64,000 bases of DNA from Mycolicibacterium moriokaense (GTDB taxonomy: Bacteria; Actinomycetota; Actinomycetes; Mycobacteriales; Mycobacteriaceae), in assembly GCF_003201655.1 (NCBI RefSeq), contig NZ_QJJU01000015.1:1-64000 (forward strand), read 5' to 3'. Positions 60,708-64,000 of this stretch are shown here, piece after piece (the first letter of the stretch is position 1; every line of letters begins with the position of its first letter). Both the position numbers and the translations under genes were made by a program. Under the pieces are notes generated by a model, which ran no database searches, was not told the origin of the DNA, and saw only the letters and a program-made list of their open reading frames with translations.

Positions 60708-62017
60708 AGCGCCGCCTTGCGTGGCACGCGCACCGCAAGCATCGCGAGGAAACCAGCGGCCAACACCAGGAGTAGGCCGCCGATGCCCGCGCGGTCGGCC
60801 CCGAAGACGGCGACGAAGGTGGAGAACATGAACGGGGCGATGGGCGCAACGGCCCGGCCCGTCATCGTGTAGAGCCCGAACGACACGCCTTCCTTGCCTT
60901 CGGCGGTCATCCGCAGCAGCAGCGTGCGCGCCGACGACTGCGTCGGCCCGATGAACAGGCACAGGAGCAGCCCGCACACCCAAAACGCCGCGGCCCCGGA
61001 CAACGCCATCATGGTCAGGCCGACGGCGACCATCGCCGCCAGCGAGCTCAGAATGACGGTTTTCGAGCCGACGCGGTCGTCGAGTAGGCCGCCAAGCACC
61101 GCCCCGACCGCGGCCACCACGTTGGCGCTGATACCGAACAGCAGGACGTCGGCCACGGAAATGCCGTAGACCGTCACACCCAACACCGCGCCGAAGGTGA
61201 ACACGCCGCCCAGTCCGTCCCGGAACACCGCGCTGGCGAGCAGGTAGTAGACGACATTTCGGTCCCGCCTCCACTCGGCGACCAGGTCCGACCGCAATTT
61301 GCGGTATGCGCCGAGCACACCGATCGACGGTCGTGCGGGCGGTTCGAGTTCGGCAGGAGGTGGCGCGATCAGCACCGGCACCGCGAACGCGGCCATCCAG
61401 GCCGCGGCAACGAGCATGGCCGCGCGAACGTTCTGGCCGTCTGCGGTCGGGATGTTCAGCAGCCCGACCGTCGGGCCGTCGCCGATAATGAATCCCGCGT
61501 ATACGACAAGAATCAACACCATGCTGCCGACATAGCCTGCGGCCCAACCGAATCCGGATACTCGACCGGACGTTCCCGGTGTGGTCAGCTGTCGCAGCAT
61601 CGCGTTGTACGGAACGCTGGCAAGGTCGTTGCACGCCGCGGTAAACCCGAGCAGCAGGAGGCCTGCCAACAGGTAGCTGGGGTCGTCGCGGATCAGGCTC
61701 ATCGCCGATGTCAGCAGCACCACCATCGCGGTGAGCACGGCTAACGTGCGTCGCCGTCGGTGCGCCGCGTCGACCCAGACTCCGATGACGGGCGCGAGCA
61801 CTGCGACCGTGGCGCCGGAGAAGAAGAGCGCCCAGCCAAGCGAGCTCGCAGGGCTGGTACCGCCGGGCAGATGGTTTCCGACGGAACGGGTCAGGTAAAC
61901 GGAGAACACGAAGGTCACCACGATCGCGCTGAGCCCGGTCGAGCCGCAGTCCCACAGCGCCCACGCCACCACCCGCGACCTCGGCGCGGTCTGCGCGGGC
62001 GGCCGCGATGCGCTCAT
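60704..62017 (-). CDS. MFS transporter (Rv2508c type)
   Basis: A 437-residue protein with 12 predicted membrane helices and the Atg22/UMF1-type MFS pattern: an early WALWDCGSTGLSAIVVTFVF helix and the loops WVDAAHRRRRTLAV and GLLDDRVGSKTVIL. Substrate unknown. The ATG at 62017 lies in the CATG at 62015-62018. Directly divergent from cmrA and convergent with the Rv2507-type gene. Confidence 0.9.
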   Translation of the reverse strand: MSASRPPAQTAPRSRVVAWALWDCGSTGLSAIVVTFVFSVYLTRSVGNHLPGGTSPASSLGWALFFSGATVAVLAPVIGVWVDAAHRRRRTLAVLTAMVVLLTSAMSLIRDDPSYLLAGLLLLGFTAACNDLASVPYNAMLRQLTTPGTSGRVSGFGWAAGYVGSMVLILVVYAGFIIGDGPTVGLLNIPTADGQNVRAAMLVAAAWMAAFAVPVLIAPPPAELEPPARPSIGVLGAYRKLRSDLVAEWRRDRNVVYYLLASAVFRDGLGGVFTFGAVLGVTVYGISVADVLLFGISANVVAAVGAVLGGLLDDRVGSKTVILSSLAAMVAVGLTMMALSGAAAFWVCGLLLCLFIGPTQSSARTLLLRMTAEGKEGVSFGLYTMTGRAVAPIAPFMFSTFVAVFGADRAGIGGLLLVLAAGFLAMLAVRVPRKAAL

Positions 62018-62029
62018 GGTCGCCCACGA

Positions 62030-62035
62030 TATAGT
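62030..62035 (+). promoter_or_regulatory. Probable -10 box for leaderless cmrA mRNA
   Basis: TATAGT, a near-ideal -10 hexamer, ends 7 bases before the ATG at 62043. This supports 62043 over the ATG at 62016, which would lie upstream of the transcription start. Confidence 0.6.
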
Positions 62036-62042
62036 CCCGCCC

Positions 62043-62849
62043 ATGCCAGTACCCGCACCCAGCGCGGAGGCCCGTGCCGTCGTGACCGGTGCATCGCAGA
62101 ACATCGGCGAAGCGCTGGCCGTCGAGCTCGCCGCACGCGGGCACCACCTGATCATCACGGCCCGCCGCGAGGATGTGCTGAGTGCGCTGGCGGGCAGGCT
62201 CACCCAGCAGTATGGGGTTACGGTCGAGGTGCGCCCCGTCGATCTCGCCGACCCCGCCGACCGCGCCAAGCTGTGCGACGAGCTTGCCGTTCGCAACATC
62301 TCGATCCTGTGCGCCAACGCGGGCACCGCCACGTTCGGGCCCGTCGCCTCGCTCGACCCGGCGGCGGAAAAGGTTCAGGTGCAGCTGAATGTCCTTGGCG
62401 TACACGACCTTACGCTCGCGGTGCTGCCTGGCATGGTCGAGCGCGGGGCGGGCGGCATCCTGATTTCGGGTTCGGCGGCAGGCAATTCGCCGATTCCCAA
62501 CAACGCCACCTACGCGGCCAGCAAGGCGTTCGCCAACACGTTCAGCGAGTCGCTTCGCGGCGAGCTCAAGCGCGCGGGCGTACACGTCACGCTGCTCGCC
62601 CCCGGTCCGGTGCGCGAGACGTTGCCCGTTGAGCACGAGCAGTCGCTGGTCGAGAAGATCATCCCTGACTTCCTGTGGATCTCCACCGAGTACACAGCCA
62701 AGCTGTCGCTGGATGCCTTGGAACGCAACAAGATGCGCGTCGTTCCCGGCGTCACGTCGAAGGCGATGTCGGTGGCGTCGGGCTATACCCCGCGAGCCAT
62801 CGTGACGCCGATCGTCGGCGCGGTCTACAAGAAACTCGGCGGCGGCTAG
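62043..62849 (+). CDS. cmrA: Mycolate reductase (SDR family)
   Basis: A 268-residue short-chain dehydrogenase, the length of Rv2509. It reduces the 3-oxo intermediate made by polyketide synthase 13 to mature mycolic acid, an essential cell-wall step. The cofactor loop is TGASQNIGEA (residues about 14-23), NAGTATFG is the stabilising motif, the catalytic Ser is in SGSAAGNS, and YAASK carries the Tyr/Lys pair. The C-terminus (KMRVVPGVTSKAMSVASG) is typical. ATG chosen on -10 spacing and match to the known N-terminus. Confidence 0.95.
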   Translation: MPVPAPSAEARAVVTGASQNIGEALAVELAARGHHLIITARREDVLSALAGRLTQQYGVTVEVRPVDLADPADRAKLCDELAVRNISILCANAGTATFGPVASLDPAAEKVQVQLNVLGVHDLTLAVLPGMVERGAGGILISGSAAGNSPIPNNATYAASKAFANTFSESLRGELKRAGVHVTLLAPGPVRETLPVEHEQSLVEKIIPDFLWISTEYTAKLSLDALERNKMRVVPGVTSKAMSVASGYTPRAIVTPIVGAVYKKLGGG

Positions 62850-62864
62850 CTCTGACCTAACCTC

Positions 62865-62927
62865 CGCGACCGTGCGTGTCTGTACCGCGACACGCCGCCA
62901 CGGGCGGACAGTTTGCGCACCGTCGCG
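62865..62927 (+). repeat. 61-bp REP-like hairpin repeat, copy 3
   Basis: Same family as 4369-4429, with the central GTGCGTGTCTGTAC and CGACACGCCG blocks. The ends pair with one mismatch. It forms a doublet with the inverted copy 4, leaving only 5 bases between. Confidence 0.75.
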
Positions 62928-62932
62928 CGGGA

Positions 62933-62994
62933 CGAACGTGCGTGAAATGCACGCGCCATACGGCGTGTCGGCGCGCAAACACGCACGCTCGCGG
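62933..62994 (-). repeat. 61-bp REP-like hairpin repeat, copy 4 (inverted)
   Basis: Read on the minus strand it aligns with the other copies, including GCGAGCGTGCGTGT and GCCGACACGCCGT. Its distal part has diverged most. With copy 3 it makes an inverted pair between cmrA and the convergent ATPase gene, where it may also serve as a bidirectional terminator. Confidence 0.7.
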
Positions 62995-63003
62995 TGGTGA
63001 GAG

Positions 63004-64000
63004 TCAGCGGCGGCGGCCGGTGCCGAAGATGCTGCGGGTGATCTCGCGGCCGATGACGGTGCCCGCCGAGCGCATCGCACTCTTGAACGCCGGGCTGCTC
63101 ATCATCTTGTCGAACATCCCTGGCTCGGCGGCCCCCCGCGATTTCGCCTCGCCTTCGGTGCTCGCCGCGCCTTGGTCTACCTGCACAGGAGGTGGCAGAG
63201 CGGGGTCAGGCGTCGCCTGGGGCGGAGCGACCTTGGCATTGAGTCGCTCGTAGGCCGACTCGCGGTCGATTGTCTGGCCGTACTCGGCCTGCAGCGGCGA
63301 CGCCTTGGCCGCGGCGGCGATCGCGTCGTTGCCGATGGTGTCCATCAGCGATCGCGGGGCCCGCATCCTGGTCCACGCCACCGGCGTCGGCGCACCGTTC
63401 TCGGAGAGCACGGTGACGATCGCCTCGCCGATACCCAGCGACGTCAACGCCGACTCGAGGTCGTAGACATCGGTTTTCGGATACGTGCGGACGGTCTTGG
63501 CGAGCGCCTTCTGGTCGTCGGGGGTGAACGCGCGCAGCGCGTGCTGAATGCGCGCACCAAGCTGGCTCAGCACCTCGTTGGGCACGTCGGTCGGCAGCTG
63601 CGTGCAGAAGAACACGCCGACGCCCTTCGAGCGGATCAGCTTCACCGTCTGCTCGACCTGCTGCAGGAACGCCTTCGACGCATCGGTGAACAAGAGGTGG
63701 GCCTCGTCGAAGAAGAACACCAGCTTTGGTTTGTCGATGTCGCCGACCTCGGGCAGCGTGGTGAACAGATCGGCAAGCACCCACATCAGGAACGTCGAGA
63801 ACATCACCGGCCGGGCGGCCTGCGCGCCGACCTCGAGCAACGTGATGACGCCGCGGCCCTGCGCATCGACACGCATCAGGTCCTTGGGCTCCAGCTCGGG
63901 CTCACCGAAGAACGTGTCCGCGCCCTCGGCCTCGAGATTGACCAGCGCCCGCAGGATGACGCCCGCGGTGGTCGGCGACACCGCGCCGAGATTCTTCAGC
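63004..64000 (-). CDS. HerA-like ATPase, DUF853 family (Rv2510c type), 5' end outside window
   Basis: The last about 331 codons of a protein that continues beyond the window. Visible features: an early helix LGAVSPTTAGVILRALVNLE, the Walker B-type motif LVFFFDEAHLLF, the FFCTQLPTDVPNEVLSQLGARIQHALRAF segment of HerA/FtsK-like ATPases, and a C-terminal low-complexity linker. In the family this is a DUF853 (nucleoside-triphosphatase) C-terminal region. The Walker A motif would lie beyond 64000. Role in mycobacteria not established. Confidence 0.85.
   Translation of the reverse strand, partial: LKNLGAVSPTTAGVILRALVNLEAEGADTFFGEPELEPKDLMRVDAQGRGVITLLEVGAQAARPVMFSTFLMWVLADLFTTLPEVGDIDKPKLVFFFDEAHLLFTDASKAFLQQVEQTVKLIRSKGVGVFFCTQLPTDVPNEVLSQLGARIQHALRAFTPDDQKALAKTVRTYPKTDVYDLESALTSLGIGEAIVTVLSENGAPTPVAWTRMRAPRSLMDTIGNDAIAAAAKASPLQAEYGQTIDRESAYERLNAKVAPPQATPDPALPPPVQVDQGAASTEGEAKSRGAAEPGMFDKMMSSPAFKSAMRSAGTVIGREITRSIFGTGRRR

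Noticed and set aside
62016..62042. Longer cmrA starting at 62016
   Set aside because: It would begin upstream of the TATAGT box and adds nine residues not found in the known protein.
60354..63080. A 908-codon open frame on the minus strand across the Rv2507-type, MFS and cmrA genes
   Set aside because: It is a shadow frame in high-GC DNA: its translation is Arg/Ala/Gly-rich without domains, and it overlaps three genes with clear homologues.

Overview
This window comes from a high-GC actinomycete, almost certainly a rapidly growing Mycobacterium (Mycolicibacterium). The gene order follows the M. tuberculosis segment Rv2467-Rv2510c: pepN, the HNH and DUF5130 genes, glbO-aglA, NAD-GDH, ettA, ssbB, plsB2-plsC-WS/DGAT, echA14, bkdCBA, citE-maoC-fadE19-accA1-accD1, the TetR repressor (bkaR type), the Rv2507 and Rv2508c homologues, mycolate reductase cmrA and the Rv2510c homologue. 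MspA-family porins, DUF732, a PE-PPE-domain protein and WS/DGAT proteins all fit a mycobacterium. Family assignments rest on reading protein motifs, not on a database search.

Layout. 1-1.7 kb: accessory edge with short repeats, a DUF1918 gene, two doubtful small ORFs and a secreted DUF732 protein. 1.7-8.4 kb: pepN, a small HNH gene bracketed by inverted 61-bp hairpin repeats, a DUF5130/membrane-protein/HNH operon, and glbO-aglA. 8.4-20 kb: a stand-alone sigma region-4 protein facing an anti-sigma factor, then gdh-thioesterase-Rv2474c, ettA, ssbB, allophanate hydrolase and an SRPBCC protein. 20-26.5 kb: an accessory island with HdeD, an XRE/MmyB regulator, an acyl-CoA ligase flanked by two paralogues, and a divergent AhpD-like/nitroreductase/SRPBCC operon. 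26.5-34 kb: CopD-CtaG fusion, the phospholipid/wax acyltransferase operon and a tRNA-Arg. 34-43.9 kb: cell-envelope and exported proteins (PE-PPE domain, lipoprotein, two tandem MspA porins, Pro-rich proteins), an MFS transporter and EchA14. 43.9-57.4 kb: branched-chain keto-acid and leucine degradation, interrupted by a flavin oxidoreductase/P450/TetR insertion. 57.4-64 kb: a small SigF-type operon, an S9 peptidase, the Rv2507 and Rv2508c homologues, cmrA and a truncated HerA-like ATPase gene.

How genes work together. BkdABC feeds isovaleryl-CoA to FadE19, AccA1/AccD1, the MaoC hydratase and the CitE-type lyase, giving a full leucine route controlled from a large palindrome between accD1 and the TetR gene. 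PlsC, PlsB2 and the WS/DGAT protein form a translationally coupled lipid-assembly operon. The most unusual signals are the HNH gene framed by REP-like hairpins with a REPIN-like doublet elsewhere, the relic of a citE 3' end next to bkdA that marks an insertion, the duplicated operator of the XRE regulator, and several enzymes missing canonical catalytic residues. Many genes start directly after a TANNNT box, consistent with leaderless mRNAs. Several convergent pairs share overlapping stop codons.
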